The notes: generated by a model not told the origin, from the sequence alone. A DNA stretch of 64,000 nt from Clostridia bacterium (GCA_017474045.1 JAFUHX010000020.1:62001-126000); one strand, 5' to 3'. Numbered from the stretch's first letter, positions 25,389 to 34,318 are shown. Numbers and translations: made by a program.

Positions 25389-25709
25389 TCAGCCTCCGGC
25401 TGCCGGAGAAAGAAGCCAGATTTCGTCGCCGTCTTTAACTCTTGCCCGTTTTTTCATGCAACGGTCGCCGTTGATATAAACAATGGCGTCGCCGAAACTA
25501 AGCTTTTTATGGGGGTTAAGCGCAGCGTTTCTTTCTTCTTCGCCCTCAGCAAGAACTTGATTTTTTTGATTTTCCAAATCTTCATAATAACGTTTTTCCA
25601 TGATTTTTGAAATTTCTTCAAAAACATCAAGCATGGAGCCTTCGCTGACTTCAAGGTAGCCGAAGCCGATGGTGGTTCTTAAAACGCCGAAAATTTTAAC
25701 CTTGATCAT
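25389..25709 (-). CDS. MoaD/ThiS-family sulfur carrier protein
   Basis: This 106-aa beta-grasp protein ends in PAAGG, the C-terminal di-glycine that is adenylated and thiocarboxylated. VKIFGVLRTTIG begins the ubiquitin-like fold, and DGDEIWLLSPAAGG ends it. An insertion of about 25 residues (YEDLENQKNQVLAEGEEERN region) makes it longer than typical MoaD (about 80 aa). I chose ATG 25709 with AAGGAGG upstream; it overlaps the aor 3' end by 14 bp. The ThiF/MoeB-like enzyme encoded upstream is its likely activator. No moaE is present in the window. Confidence 0.85.
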   Translation of the reverse strand: MIKVKIFGVLRTTIGFGYLEVSEGSMLDVFEEISKIMEKRYYEDLENQKNQVLAEGEEERNAALNPHKKLSFGDAIVYINGDRCMKKRARVKDGDEIWLLSPAAGG

Positions 25710-27630
25710 AGGGATAAACCTCCTTGATACATTCGGGAAGTCTGACACCCAGACTTTTTAATGTTTTCATTGTCGGGGCGCCGTCTTTCCATCCTCTGAG
25801 AATATAATAAGATTTTTTCATTTTTTCAAGGGGAACCTTGGTGCGTTTGTCGCCGGGAACCTGTTCTTCTTCAATCAGACGCTTGGGCAAGGTGTCAACA
25901 TTTGCGCTGACTTCCTGACCGAGAATGATGTTTGCAACACGCTCTGCATTGAAGCCGTAGGCACCGCTTTTGATGAAGTCACCGGCTTTATATTTGGTTC
26001 CGCAAGCGGCGTTATAAACTCTCGGGTATTGAATCAATGAAATGTTTACCTTGAGAATCTGAGGCCATCTTGAAGCGATATAGGTAAACGGAGTGGAATA
26101 TTTAAAAACAGTCTGAACAAATCTTGTCAGAAGGCTGGTAGGCTTGGCAACAAGGAACCAGGGAAGGATTGCGTAGGAAGTAAAAACGCAAAAGCCTGCG
26201 GCAGAAGCGGCTTCCATAACATTCTGGAAGGTAATAACCAGACCGGCTTTGCCCTTGGCTGTGTAGGAATCAATATTGAGGCCGAGACCTTCAAGAACAA
26301 CAAGGTAACCTGCGTTAAGGTGGCAGCCGCCTCTGTTTGATGTTGCGTATCCGAGACCGTGGCCAACAGCTCCTCTGGGTTCATAAGCGGCAAGCTCAAG
26401 ACCTTTGGCGTTAATGGCAAATTCCTTTCCTCCAAAACGGTCACTCATGCGCTTCGTTCCTTCGGCAAGAATGTCGCCGATTCCTCTTCTGTAGGCAATA
26501 TCATGAAAAACTTCTGAAAGATTATCGGTCTGGCCAAAGTGAAGACCGCTTTCCCAAAGACCTTTTTCCTGAAGCTCCATGGCGAAAGCAACACAGCCTG
26601 CAGCAGAAATAGTGTCAATTCCCAATTCGTCAAGCTCATAATTCCACTTGATGATTTTTTCAATGTCGGTGTTTAAAAGGTTGGGACCTAAAAGGCCGAG
26701 AGTTTCAAGTTCGGGACCTTTAATGTTTTTTCCTTCAAAACGAACTCTTCTTTCACATTTCATGGGGCAGGAATAGCAACCGGAGTTGGTGATAAGGTGC
26801 TTTTCAGCAAGCTCTTCGCCGGAAACTTTTTCAAAATGCTCAAAGCGTCCGTCACCAAAGTTTTTGGTGGCGAGAATTCTGTGAGCCTGCATGGGAGCAA
26901 CAAGACCTGCTGTTCCCAGCTTTGAAAGCTGAGCGCCGGTAATGGGGTGCTTTTTCAAGGTTTTTGTCCATTGACGGTTAATTTCTTTAAGTCTTTCAGG
27001 GTCAAAAATTTCAGGCTCTTTTGTTCCTGCGGCGGAAACGCATTTCAGGTTTTTATCACCGAAAACAGCACCGACACCACCTCTTCCGGCAGTTCTTTCA
27101 CCGCTGAAAACGCCTGCGTAAAGAACCTTGTTTTCGCCTGCGGGGCCAATTGCCAGCTTTCCGGAGTCTTTTGGGAGCTTTTCCTGCGTTTCTGTTGTCA
27201 TAAGACCTTTGAATTCAGGAACTTCGTGGAAGGTTATTTCGTCTTCGTTAATTTCAATCCAAGTCAGCTCTTTGGCTTTTCCTGTAATAATAACAGCGTC
27301 CCAGCCTGCGTTTTTAAGGTGTTTTCCGAAATCGCCTCCGCAATTTGAAGAGGTTAAAATATTTGTTAAGGGCGAAACGGTTGAAATGTTGAATCTGGCT
27401 GAAGAGGGAGACTTGCAACAAGTCAGAGGACCTGTTGTAACAACAAGCCAGTTGTCTTCGTCATAAGCGGTCATTCCCGGCTTAACATGGTTAAGAAGAA
27501 TGTCTGCCGCCATAACCTTTCCGCCGACTGTTCTGATTCTGTCTTCGTCGGTCCAGGGAAATTCGCTATGGGTTTTGTTTGAAAGGTCAATAAAAAGAAC
27601 CTTTCCCATATAGCCTTTTAATTTACTCAT
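25696..27630 (-). CDS. aor: Tungsten-containing aldehyde:ferredoxin oxidoreductase
   Basis: This 644-aa AOR-family protein starts with GYMGKVLFIDLSN and carries tungstopterin-binding segments including GERTAGRGGVGAVFGDKN (about residues 180-197). The 4Fe-4S ligands CYSCPMKC lie near residue 290 and the last cysteine lies farther along. It would oxidise aldehydes to acids with ferredoxin as acceptor, in the cytoplasm. Gene order with mogA, a MoeB-like enzyme and a MoaD-like carrier, opposite a tupABC tungstate importer, strongly supports tungsten rather than molybdenum. It overlaps the MoeB-like gene by 4 bp. Confidence 0.93.
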   Translation of the reverse strand: MSKLKGYMGKVLFIDLSNKTHSEFPWTDEDRIRTVGGKVMAADILLNHVKPGMTAYDEDNWLVVTTGPLTCCKSPSSARFNISTVSPLTNILTSSNCGGDFGKHLKNAGWDAVIITGKAKELTWIEINEDEITFHEVPEFKGLMTTETQEKLPKDSGKLAIGPAGENKVLYAGVFSGERTAGRGGVGAVFGDKNLKCVSAAGTKEPEIFDPERLKEINRQWTKTLKKHPITGAQLSKLGTAGLVAPMQAHRILATKNFGDGRFEHFEKVSGEELAEKHLITNSGCYSCPMKCERRVRFEGKNIKGPELETLGLLGPNLLNTDIEKIIKWNYELDELGIDTISAAGCVAFAMELQEKGLWESGLHFGQTDNLSEVFHDIAYRRGIGDILAEGTKRMSDRFGGKEFAINAKGLELAAYEPRGAVGHGLGYATSNRGGCHLNAGYLVVLEGLGLNIDSYTAKGKAGLVITFQNVMEAASAAGFCVFTSYAILPWFLVAKPTSLLTRFVQTVFKYSTPFTYIASRWPQILKVNISLIQYPRVYNAACGTKYKAGDFIKSGAYGFNAERVANIILGQEVSANVDTLPKRLIEEEQVPGDKRTKVPLEKMKKSYYILRGWKDGAPTMKTLKSLGVRLPECIKEVYPYDQG

Positions 27631-28292
27631 GGTTTCACCTCGTAGTTTATTTTTAATGTTTCGGTTTGTTTTTCATCAAAGATAAGAAGTCTTCCGCCAA
27701 GGGATTTATCCTTGGTAATAAGATATCTTATTGCGAGAGAGGCCTGAAAAGAGCCGATTATTCCCGCAGTGGAGCCAATGTTGAATTTTGCTTTTTCTCC
27801 GCCTGAAAAGCCTGCGTATGAGGGCGGAGCAGTTTCTCCGGGAAGATACAGATATGCCATTCCGTAGAAGCCGTCAATTCCTCCGCAGACAAGAGGAATG
27901 TTATTCCTTGTTGAAAAGTCTTCAAGAATTTTAACTGTTTCGTGGTTATCGACTGCTGAAAAAATGATATCGCAGTCTTTTGCAAAGCTTAAATCTGCTT
28001 CACCTTTGATTTTTTTGTCAATGCAGACATAACTGCTAAACGAAGAATATTTTTCAAGAGCAGCCTTCATATCTTCACATTTGGTTTTTCCGATATCTTC
28101 GCGGCAATAAAGAAACTGACGGTTAAGGTTTGAGCTTTCTACCTTGTCGAAATCACAAAGATAGAGCTTTTTTATTCCGGCTCCTGCCAGATGAACTGAA
28201 ATAACAGTACCCAGACCGCCGCAACCGATTACGCAAGCTGTTTTTTCGCTTATGTCAAAGCCCTGAGCTTTGATTTTTTCTTCAAGACTCAT
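27627..28292 (-). CDS. ThiF/MoeB-family sulfur-carrier adenylyltransferase
   Basis: This 221-aa E1-like protein has the nucleotide-binding VIGCGGLGTVISVHLAGAG (residues 22-40) and DFDKVESSNLNRQFLY (about 47-62) motifs of MoeB/ThiF. The CxxC...CxxC zinc site of classical MoeB is not evident, and the C-terminal rhodanese domain is absent. It probably adenylates the C-terminal glycine of the MoaD-like protein encoded two genes downstream. ATGA overlaps join it to mogA and aor. Confidence 0.85.
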   Translation of the reverse strand: MSLEEKIKAQGFDISEKTACVIGCGGLGTVISVHLAGAGIKKLYLCDFDKVESSNLNRQFLYCREDIGKTKCEDMKAALEKYSSFSSYVCIDKKIKGEADLSFAKDCDIIFSAVDNHETVKILEDFSTRNNIPLVCGGIDGFYGMAYLYLPGETAPPSYAGFSGGEKAKFNIGSTAGIIGSFQASLAIRYLITKDKSLGGRLLIFDEKQTETLKINYEVKP

Positions 28293-28780
28293 TTATAGTT
28301 TCCTCCGCAAGAAAGAGTCTTTCCTGAAAGAGTTTCAACAGCGTGGGGAAGAACGGGGAGAATAATTTCCAGTGATTCTTTAACTGCCTTCGGACTTCCG
28401 GGAAGATTGACGATAAGGGTTTTTCCTCTGATTCCGGAAATTGCCCTTGAAAGCATTGCCATAGGGGTGATATCAAGGCTTTTTTGTCTGATAGCCTCAG
28501 AAATTCCGAAAACCTGCTTTTCAATAACAGCCAAGGTTGCCTCGGGAGTAACATCACGCGGAGCAAGACCGGTCCCTCCGGTTGTTAAAACAACATCGGC
28601 GTCGGTTTTATCGCAAAGCTCAATAAGCTTTGAAGAAATTACTTCTTTTTCGTCGGGAACTACGCTGTAGCTTATTGTTTCACCTAAATAAGAAAGAATT
28701 TCAGAAATCAAAGGACCGCTTTTATCCTCGCAAAGTCCCTTGCTGCAACGGTCGCTGACGCAAACAACAGCAAAATTCAT
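28289..28780 (-). CDS. mogA: Molybdopterin adenylyltransferase (MogA/MoaB family)
   Basis: This 163-aa protein contains the family motifs VSDRCSKG near the N terminus, TTGGTGLAPRDVTPEA (about residues 65-80) and NLPGSPKA (about 124). It activates molybdopterin as MPT-AMP before metal insertion by MoeA. It is the first gene of the minus arm of the tungsten island, starting after GGCGGTGATAAA, and overlaps the next gene by 4 bp. Confidence 0.9.
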   Translation of the reverse strand: MNFAVVCVSDRCSKGLCEDKSGPLISEILSYLGETISYSVVPDEKEVISSKLIELCDKTDADVVLTTGGTGLAPRDVTPEATLAVIEKQVFGISEAIRQKSLDITPMAMLSRAISGIRGKTLIVNLPGSPKAVKESLEIILPVLPHAVETLSGKTLSCGGNYK

Positions 28781-28807
28781 TTTATCACCGCCATTGTGAA
28801 AAATTGA

Positions 28808-28853
28808 TAAAATTCAACTTATAAATTTTATCATGAAATGTTGAATTTTACAA
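28808..28853. promoter_or_regulatory. Promoter and inverted-repeat operator of the mogA-aor arm
   Basis: On the minus strand TTGTAA (28848-28853), 17 bp and TAAAAT (28825-28830) form a promoter for mogA. A perfect 11-bp inverted repeat, TAAAATTCAAC (28808-28818) and GTTGAATTTTA (28840-28850), brackets the -10 and the start site, which is typical of a repressor operator. No regulator gene for it lies in the window. Confidence 0.55.
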
Positions 28854-28884
28854 GTCAATTCACCGTTTGTTCATATTTTTTGTT

Positions 28885-28890
28885 TATAAT
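28885..28890 (+). promoter_or_regulatory. -10 element of the tup operon
   Basis: A TATAAT hexamer stands upstream of the structured leader of tupA. No good -35 is visible 17 bp upstream, so this promoter may need an activator or be weak. Confidence 0.4.
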
Positions 28891-28939
28891 TACCTGCGAG
28901 AAGTTCAGTTTTTATGCTGATTAATTCAAATCCGACTCT

Positions 28940-29036
28940 CAGCTCTAAAGGTTTTTCCCATGAGCGAAAGAGCGTAGCCGAAAAACACGCCTTTAAAGGA
29001 CGGCTAAGGGTAAAGCCGGAAACAGCTTTGCCTTCC
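28940..29036 (+). ncRNA. Structured leader of tupA, candidate Moco/tungsten-cofactor riboswitch
   Basis: The roughly 150-nt leader folds into nested stems. TAAAGG-TTTTTC pairs with GAAAAA...CCTTTA around a loop with GAGCGAAAGAGC. CGGCT then pairs with AGCCG, and GGTAAAGC with GCTTTGCC. The string AACACGCC...AAAGGACGGCTAAGGG resembles the core of the Moco RNA motif as I remember it. The context (tungstate transport and cofactor synthesis downstream) is right for a Moco or tungsten-cofactor sensor. Class assignment is from memory and needs a covariance-model search. Confidence 0.5.
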
Positions 29037-29060
29037 GTGATTGAAAAGGAGAATTGAATT

Positions 29061-29933
29061 ATGAAAAAACTTCTTGCAGTATTATTATCCCTTGCAATGC
29101 TTCTTTCTTTTGCAGCTTGCGGCGGAAACGGCGGCGGAGAAACAACTGTTGCCGAAACAACGGTTTCTGAAGTGAAAACTCCGGAAAACCCCACCATCAG
29201 AATGTCAACAACCACTTCGGTCAATGACTCAGGTCTTCTTCCCTATCTTCTTCCTGTTTTTGAAAAAGCAACAGGTTATAAGGTTGAAGTTCAGCCAGCA
29301 GGAACCGGCGCAGCTATTCAGAAGGCAGTTGACGGCAACGCAGATTTGATTCTTGTTCACTCAAAGGCAAGCGAAGAAACCTTTGTTCAAGATGGCTACG
29401 GCGTTGAAAGAATTCCTTTTATGTATAACTACTTTGTTGTTGTTGGCTCCGCAGAAGACCCTGCCGGAATTAAAGACAGTGCAAACGCAGCCGAAGCTTT
29501 CGCTAAGATTGAAAAGGCAGAAGCAAAATTTGTTTCCCGTGGTGACGAAAGCGGAACTCACAAAGCCGAGCTTAAAATCTGGGGCGAAAATGTTCCCGAC
29601 GCTGAAACTGCTTCATGGTATATCAGCGCAGGTCAGGGAATGGGCGCTTGCTTAACAATGGCCAGCGAACAGGGTGCTTATTGCCTTACTGACAAAGCAA
29701 CCTTCCTTTCAAACAAGGATTCTCTTGATCTTGAAATCCTTCTCTCAGAAGGCGAAGACATGAAAAACACCTATTCTGTTATTGAATGTAACAGCGAAAA
29801 GCTCAGCGGAATTAACACCGAGGGTGCCAAGGCTCTTATTCAGTGGCTCACAGGTGACGAAGCTTCAGCTTTAATTGCTGAATACGGAAAAGAGCAATAC
29901 GGTCAGGCACTTTTCTATCTTATTGAAGAATAA
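29061..29933 (+). CDS. tupA: Tungstate ABC transporter substrate-binding lipoprotein
   Basis: This 290-aa protein begins with a lipoprotein signal peptide; the lipobox LSFAAC puts the lipidated cysteine at residue 20. The TTTSVNDSGLL motif (residues 50-60) is the oxyanion-binding signature of TupA. SRGDESGTHKAE (about 159) completes the site. It delivers tungstate to TupB. RBS AAAAGGAG. It opens an eight-gene operon for tungsten uptake and pterin-cofactor assembly and lies behind a structured leader. Confidence 0.93.
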   Translation: MKKLLAVLLSLAMLLSFAACGGNGGGETTVAETTVSEVKTPENPTIRMSTTTSVNDSGLLPYLLPVFEKATGYKVEVQPAGTGAAIQKAVDGNADLILVHSKASEETFVQDGYGVERIPFMYNYFVVVGSAEDPAGIKDSANAAEAFAKIEKAEAKFVSRGDESGTHKAELKIWGENVPDAETASWYISAGQGMGACLTMASEQGAYCLTDKATFLSNKDSLDLEILLSEGEDMKNTYSVIECNSEKLSGINTEGAKALIQWLTGDEASALIAEYGKEQYGQALFYLIEE

Positions 29934-29935
29934 TT

Positions 29936-30622
29936 GTGGAAAAAATCAACGAAGCCTTTGAACTGCTTTTAAAAACCGACAGAGAGCTGTTTCAGATAAT
30001 TTTTGTAACGCTGAGAATGTCGTTTTTTTCAACGCTGATTTCCTGCCTTTTGGGAATGCCGTTGGGTATTTTGTTGGCAGGCTGGAAGTTCAAGGGCAAA
30101 AGGATGCTTAAAAAAATAATACATACCTTAATGGGCTTGCCACCGGTGGTGGCAGGCCTGATTGTCTATATGCTTTTTACAAAATATGGAGTTTTTGGCT
30201 CGCTGAATCTTCTTTTTACCGTTGAAATCATGATAATAGCTCAGGTTATTCTAATAACACCCATTGTGGCGGGGCAAACTCTCAGCGTTTCTTCCGTGGG
30301 GGCAAAAAACCTTCTTGAAACGGCAAAGGGCATGAGGCTTTCAAATTTTAAAATTGCAAAACTTTTTATAATTCAGAATAAGGCTTCGCTTTTCTCCGTT
30401 GTTTTAACTGCTTTCGGAAGATCAATTGCGGAAGTCGGTGCAGTTTCTCTTGTGGGCGGAAATATTCAATGGAAAACCAGAGTTATGACAACGGCGATAA
30501 TGCTTGAAACAAACAAAGGCAATTTTTCTTTTGCACTTGCCTTGGGAATAATTTTGCTTTTGATTTCTCTTGTTGTTAACATAATTGCTTCAGCTATTAT
30601 AAAACAGGAGGAAGAAGAATGA
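29936..30622 (+). CDS. tupB: Tungstate ABC transporter permease
   Basis: This 228-aa integral membrane protein has five or six hydrophobic segments and an EAA-type loop (GRSIAEVGAVSLVGGN, about residue 160) that contacts the ATPase. It starts with GTG 2 bp after the tupA stop. No clear Shine-Dalgarno is visible, so translation is probably coupled. The family is MetI-like permeases, with the short TupB length. Confidence 0.9.
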   Translation: MEKINEAFELLLKTDRELFQIIFVTLRMSFFSTLISCLLGMPLGILLAGWKFKGKRMLKKIIHTLMGLPPVVAGLIVYMLFTKYGVFGSLNLLFTVEIMIIAQVILITPIVAGQTLSVSSVGAKNLLETAKGMRLSNFKIAKLFIIQNKASLFSVVLTAFGRSIAEVGAVSLVGGNIQWKTRVMTTAIMLETNKGNFSFALALGIILLLISLVVNIIASAIIKQEEEE

Positions 30623-31239
30623 TAAAAATAACAAATCTGAAAAAGGTTTATCAGGGCCGCACTGTTTTGGATATCGGAAGACTCACGGTTGAAAACGGTG
30701 AGACGGTTATTCTTTTAGGTCATAACGGAAGCGGAAAAAGCACTCTTTTAAAAATCCTTGCTGATATTATAGAAGCAACCTGGGGCAACATTATAAAAGA
30801 TGAAAATGTTCTTTATCTTCCTCAGCAAAGTTTGCCCTTCAATAAAACGGTTAAAAAGAATATTCTTTATTCTTTAAGCGGAACAAAAAAAGAAAAAGAA
30901 GAGGCCTATGAAAAGGTCTGCGCCTTGCTGAAGCTTAAAGAGCTTGAAAATAAAAACGCCCGAACACTTTCAGGCGGCGAATGTCAGCGCCTTGCAATTG
31001 CAAGATTGCTTTGCAAAAAATGCGACTTGCTTTTGCTCGATGAGCCCACAAGTGCAGCAGACACAGAAAGCAGAAGGCTGATTGTTGAGGCTGTTAAAGC
31101 TTATCAGAAGGAAACAGGCTGTATCCTTATTGTAACGACGCATATAAAGGAAGATGCTGAGCTTTTCGGCGGAAGAAAAATTGTTTTAACAAACGGAAAA
31201 TTACCGTTGCTGAGAGAGGAGGAAGAAAACAATGCTTAA
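30619..31239 (+). CDS. tupC: Tungstate ABC transporter ATP-binding protein
   Basis: This 206-aa ABC ATPase has Walker A GHNGSGKS (residues 34-41), the signature LSGGECQR, Walker B LLLLDEPTS and a switch histidine in TTHIKED. It is short for the family, lacking any C-terminal regulatory (TOBE) domain. It overlaps tupB by 4 bp and moeA by 8 bp. Confidence 0.92.
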   Translation: MIKITNLKKVYQGRTVLDIGRLTVENGETVILLGHNGSGKSTLLKILADIIEATWGNIIKDENVLYLPQQSLPFNKTVKKNILYSLSGTKKEKEEAYEKVCALLKLKELENKNARTLSGGECQRLAIARLLCKKCDLLLLDEPTSAADTESRRLIVEAVKAYQKETGCILIVTTHIKEDAELFGGRKIVLTNGKLPLLREEEENNA

Positions 31240-32434
31240 TGTGGTAACAACCGAAAAAGCAGAAGAAATTTTGTCAGAAAAGTTTTCGTTCTTTTCGCCT
31301 GAAGAAGAAAAGGTGGCGCTTTCTTCCTGCGTGGGAAGGTTTCTTTCTCAGGATATTGTTTCGCAAGAAAACATTCCATCCTTTAACCGTTCCACCGTTG
31401 ACGGCTACGCCGTTAAAAGCGAAAACACCTTCGGAAGCGGTGAAAGTATTCCTTCCATGCTTGAGATTAAGGGCGAAATTTTAATGGGTGAGGAAGCCGG
31501 TCTTTCAATTGAAGACGGTGAGTGCTTGAAAATTTCAACAGGCGGAATGCTTCCTGAGGGTGCCGATGCCGCTGTTATGGTGGAATTTACAGAAACGCTT
31601 GCTGATGAAACTTGTCTTATTTTCAAAGCAGTCAGTCCCTTTGAAAATGTGACAAGAAAAGGCGATGACGTCAGAAAAAACCAGATCGTTTTAAAAAAAG
31701 GAACTCTTCTTTCTTCGCGTCATGTGGGAGTTCTTGCCGCTTTGGGAAAAACTGAGGTCATGTGTTTTAAAAAGCTCAGAGTGGGAATTATTTCCAGCGG
31801 AGACGAGATTGTTCCCATCGAAGAAAAAACAGAAAAAGGAAAAGTCAGAGACATAAACAGCCATATTCTTTCTGCAATGCTTTCTCAAAAGGGCTGTGTT
31901 ACCGATAATTTCGGAATAGTTAAAGATAAATATGACGAAATTGAAAAGGCTGTTTTAAAGGCGGCTGAAACTTGTGATATCGTTCTCATTTCCGGTGGTT
32001 CCTCTGCCGGAGCAAGAGATATGACCGTCAGGGTTATTGAAAATAACGGAGAGGTGTTTTTCCACGGGATAGCAGTTAAACCGGGAAAGCCCACCATTGG
32101 CGGAAAAATTGCAGACAAGCTTATTTTGGGCTTGCCCGGTCATCCGGCGGCTGCGTTTTTTATTTGCGAAATTCTTCTGAGTCCGCTTCTTTCTTTATTT
32201 TATAAAAATAAAAATGAAAAAGTAGCGGTTAAGGCAAAAATTTCCTCCAATATTTCTTCAAACCACGGAAGAGAAGAAATTATTCCCGTTATTTTAGAAA
32301 ACAACGAAGCCACACCGCTTTTTTTTAAAAGCTCAATTATCTCTCTTCTTTCAAATGCCCACGGCTATGTCAGAATAGACAGAAACAAAGAAGGATTGAA
32401 AAAGGGCGAAGAGGTTGAAGTATTTTTATTCTGA
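31232..32434 (+). CDS. moeA: Molybdopterin molybdotransferase MoeA (first copy)
   Basis: This 400-aa MoeA has the NIPSFNRSTVDGYAV motif (about residues 46-60), the KISTGGMLPEGADAVV-like segment, GIISSGDEI (about 185) and LISGGSSAG (about 250) that build the MPT-AMP and metal site. It inserts molybdate or tungstate into adenylated pterin. Start at 31232 after GAGGAGGAAG. A second, longer moeA follows, which suggests division of labour such as one copy for tungsten and one for molybdenum. That split is inference. Confidence 0.9.
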   Translation: MLNVVTTEKAEEILSEKFSFFSPEEEKVALSSCVGRFLSQDIVSQENIPSFNRSTVDGYAVKSENTFGSGESIPSMLEIKGEILMGEEAGLSIEDGECLKISTGGMLPEGADAAVMVEFTETLADETCLIFKAVSPFENVTRKGDDVRKNQIVLKKGTLLSSRHVGVLAALGKTEVMCFKKLRVGIISSGDEIVPIEEKTEKGKVRDINSHILSAMLSQKGCVTDNFGIVKDKYDEIEKAVLKAAETCDIVLISGGSSAGARDMTVRVIENNGEVFFHGIAVKPGKPTIGGKIADKLILGLPGHPAAAFFICEILLSPLLSLFYKNKNEKVAVKAKISSNISSNHGREEIIPVILENNEATPLFFKSSIISLLSNAHGYVRIDRNKEGLKKGEEVEVFLF

Positions 32435-32443
32435 GGAGTTTTT

Positions 32444-34318
32444 ATGAAGCATAATTATTTAGATAATATTCCTCTTGAAGAGGCTAAAGAGCGATTTTTT
32501 TCTCTTGTCAAAAAAGACTTTTTATTAAAAACCGAAACTGTTAACACTCAGGCTTCGGCAGGAAGAGTGTTGGCTGAGGCTGTTTACGCAAAAATTTGCT
32601 CACCCCATTATAATGCTTCAGCAATGGACGGAATTGCTGTCAGGGCTAAGGACACCTACGGAGCCAGCGAAAAGGAACCGCTTATTCTTAAAAAAGACCA
32701 ATTTGTTGTGGTTGATACGGGAGATATTGTTCCGAAAGATAAAGATTCTGTTATTATGATTGAAGACATCACCTGGCTTGAAAGCGGTGAAGCAAAAATT
32801 TTTAGCGCTGTTCACCCTTGGCAAAACGTTCGTCAGGTAGGTGAAGATATCTGCATGGGCGACATGATTGCTGCTTCATACACAAAAATAACACCTGCTC
32901 TTTGCGGTGCTTTTCTTGCAGGCGGTGTTACTTCTGCCAAGGTTGTTAAAAAGGTTGTTGTGGGGATTATTCCCACCGGTGACGAAATTGTTCCTCCAAC
33001 AGATAACCCCAAAGAAGGCGACATTATTGAATTTAACTCTTCAATTTTTTCTTCAATGATAAAAGAATGGGGCGGGGAAAGCAAGGTTTATTCCATTGTT
33101 AAGGATAAAAAACAGCTTCTTAAAAATGCTGTTTTAAAGGCGAAAGCGGAATGTGATATTGTTCTTATTCTTGCAGGCTCTTCTGCCGGAAGAGACGATT
33201 ACACCTGTGATATAATAAAAGAATGTGGTGAGGTTTGCGTTCACGGAATTGCAATCAAGCCGGGGAAACCGGCTGTTCTCGGGAAAATTGAAAACACCGC
33301 TGTGGTGGGTCTTCCCGGCTATCCGGTTTCAGCAATTGTAATCATGAGAGAAATAGTCAGAGACCTGCTTTCTCTTTATAGCGGTTGTCAGATTGAAAAA
33401 GAACCGACTGTTAAGGCTGTTTTGCAAAAAAGAGTTGTTTCATCTCTTAAATATAAAGAATATGTCAGAGTAACTCTGGGAAAAATAGGTAAAAAATTTG
33501 TTGCTGTTCCTTTAAATCGGGGAGCCGGAGTTGTAACAAGCTTTACTAAGGCAGACGGAATTCTGGTTGTTCCCCAAAACAGCGAGGGAATAAGTGAGGG
33601 AACAGAGGTTTCTGTTACGCTTCTTAAAAGCAAAGAGGAAATTGAAAATGCTCTCATTGTAACCGGTAGTCACGATGTTCTCATTGACGAAATCAAAGAC
33701 ATTATGAAACGCCGTGGCTACAGCTTTTCTCTTTCGTCTTCCCATGTGGGAAGCATGGGTGCTGTTACCGCCATTAAAAACGGAAATGCACATCTGGGTG
33801 CAATTCATCTTCTTGACGGAGAAAGCGGAGAATATAATTTGAGTTATGTTCAAAAATATTTTTCTTCCGGCGGCGCAGTTTTGAAAAAAGGTGTGGGAAG
33901 AACTCAGGGAATCATGGTTCAGAAGGGTAATCCCAAAGGGATAAAAAGCATTAAAGATATTGAAAACTGCACCTATGTCAACCGTCAGTTAGGTTCGGGA
34001 ACAAGAGTTTTATTTGACTATCTTTTGAAAAAGAACAACATGGATAAAAACAAAATTCAAGGCTATAGGAATGAAGAATTTACCCATACTGCCGTTGCGG
34101 CTCTTATTGCCGGTGGTAACGCCGATTGCGGAATGGGCGTTTATTCGGCGGCAAAAATGTATGACCTTGATTTTATTGAAATTGCAACAGAAAAATATGA
34201 TTTTCTGTGTCATGAAGAGAGCCTTGAAAACGAGGCAGTAAAGGTGTTTTTTGAAATTCTTGAGAGCGAAGAGCTGAAAAAAAGACTTGAAATGATGGGA
34301 GGCTACAGCTTTGAATAA
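32444..34318 (+). CDS. moeA: MoeA fused to a periplasmic-binding-protein-like domain
   Basis: This 624-aa protein has a complete MoeA half at residues 1-405 (HYNASAMDGIAVRA, GIIPTGDEIVPP, LILAGSSAGRDD). A PBP-like domain (about 410-620) follows, with VTGSHDVLIDEI, SSSHVGSMGAVTAI, NRQLGSGTRVLFDYLL and GGNADCGMGVYSAAK. The second half resembles ModA/LysR-type anion- or ligand-binding domains, so it could present the oxyanion or sense it. The fusion is known from archaea and Clostridia. ATG 32444 lies 10 bp after the first moeA, with GAGGAG upstream. Confidence 0.9.
   Translation: MKHNYLDNIPLEEAKERFFSLVKKDFLLKTETVNTQASAGRVLAEAVYAKICSPHYNASAMDGIAVRAKDTYGASEKEPLILKKDQFVVVDTGDIVPKDKDSVIMIEDITWLESGEAKIFSAVHPWQNVRQVGEDICMGDMIAASYTKITPALCGAFLAGGVTSAKVVKKVVVGIIPTGDEIVPPTDNPKEGDIIEFNSSIFSSMIKEWGGESKVYSIVKDKKQLLKNAVLKAKAECDIVLILAGSSAGRDDYTCDIIKECGEVCVHGIAIKPGKPAVLGKIENTAVVGLPGYPVSAIVIMREIVRDLLSLYSGCQIEKEPTVKAVLQKRVVSSLKYKEYVRVTLGKIGKKFVAVPLNRGAGVVTSFTKADGILVVPQNSEGISEGTEVSVTLLKSKEEIENALIVTGSHDVLIDEIKDIMKRRGYSFSLSSSHVGSMGAVTAIKNGNAHLGAIHLLDGESGEYNLSYVQKYFSSGGAVLKKGVGRTQGIMVQKGNPKGIKSIKDIENCTYVNRQLGSGTRVLFDYLLKKNNMDKNKIQGYRNEEFTHTAVAALIAGGNADCGMGVYSAAKMYDLDFIEIATEKYDFLCHEESLENEAVKVFFEILESEELKKRLEMMGGYSFE

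Noticed and set aside
25389..25748. ThiS assignment for the small di-glycine protein
   Set aside because: No thiamin genes are nearby; co-transcription with aor, mogA and a MoeB-like gene favours the molybdopterin branch.
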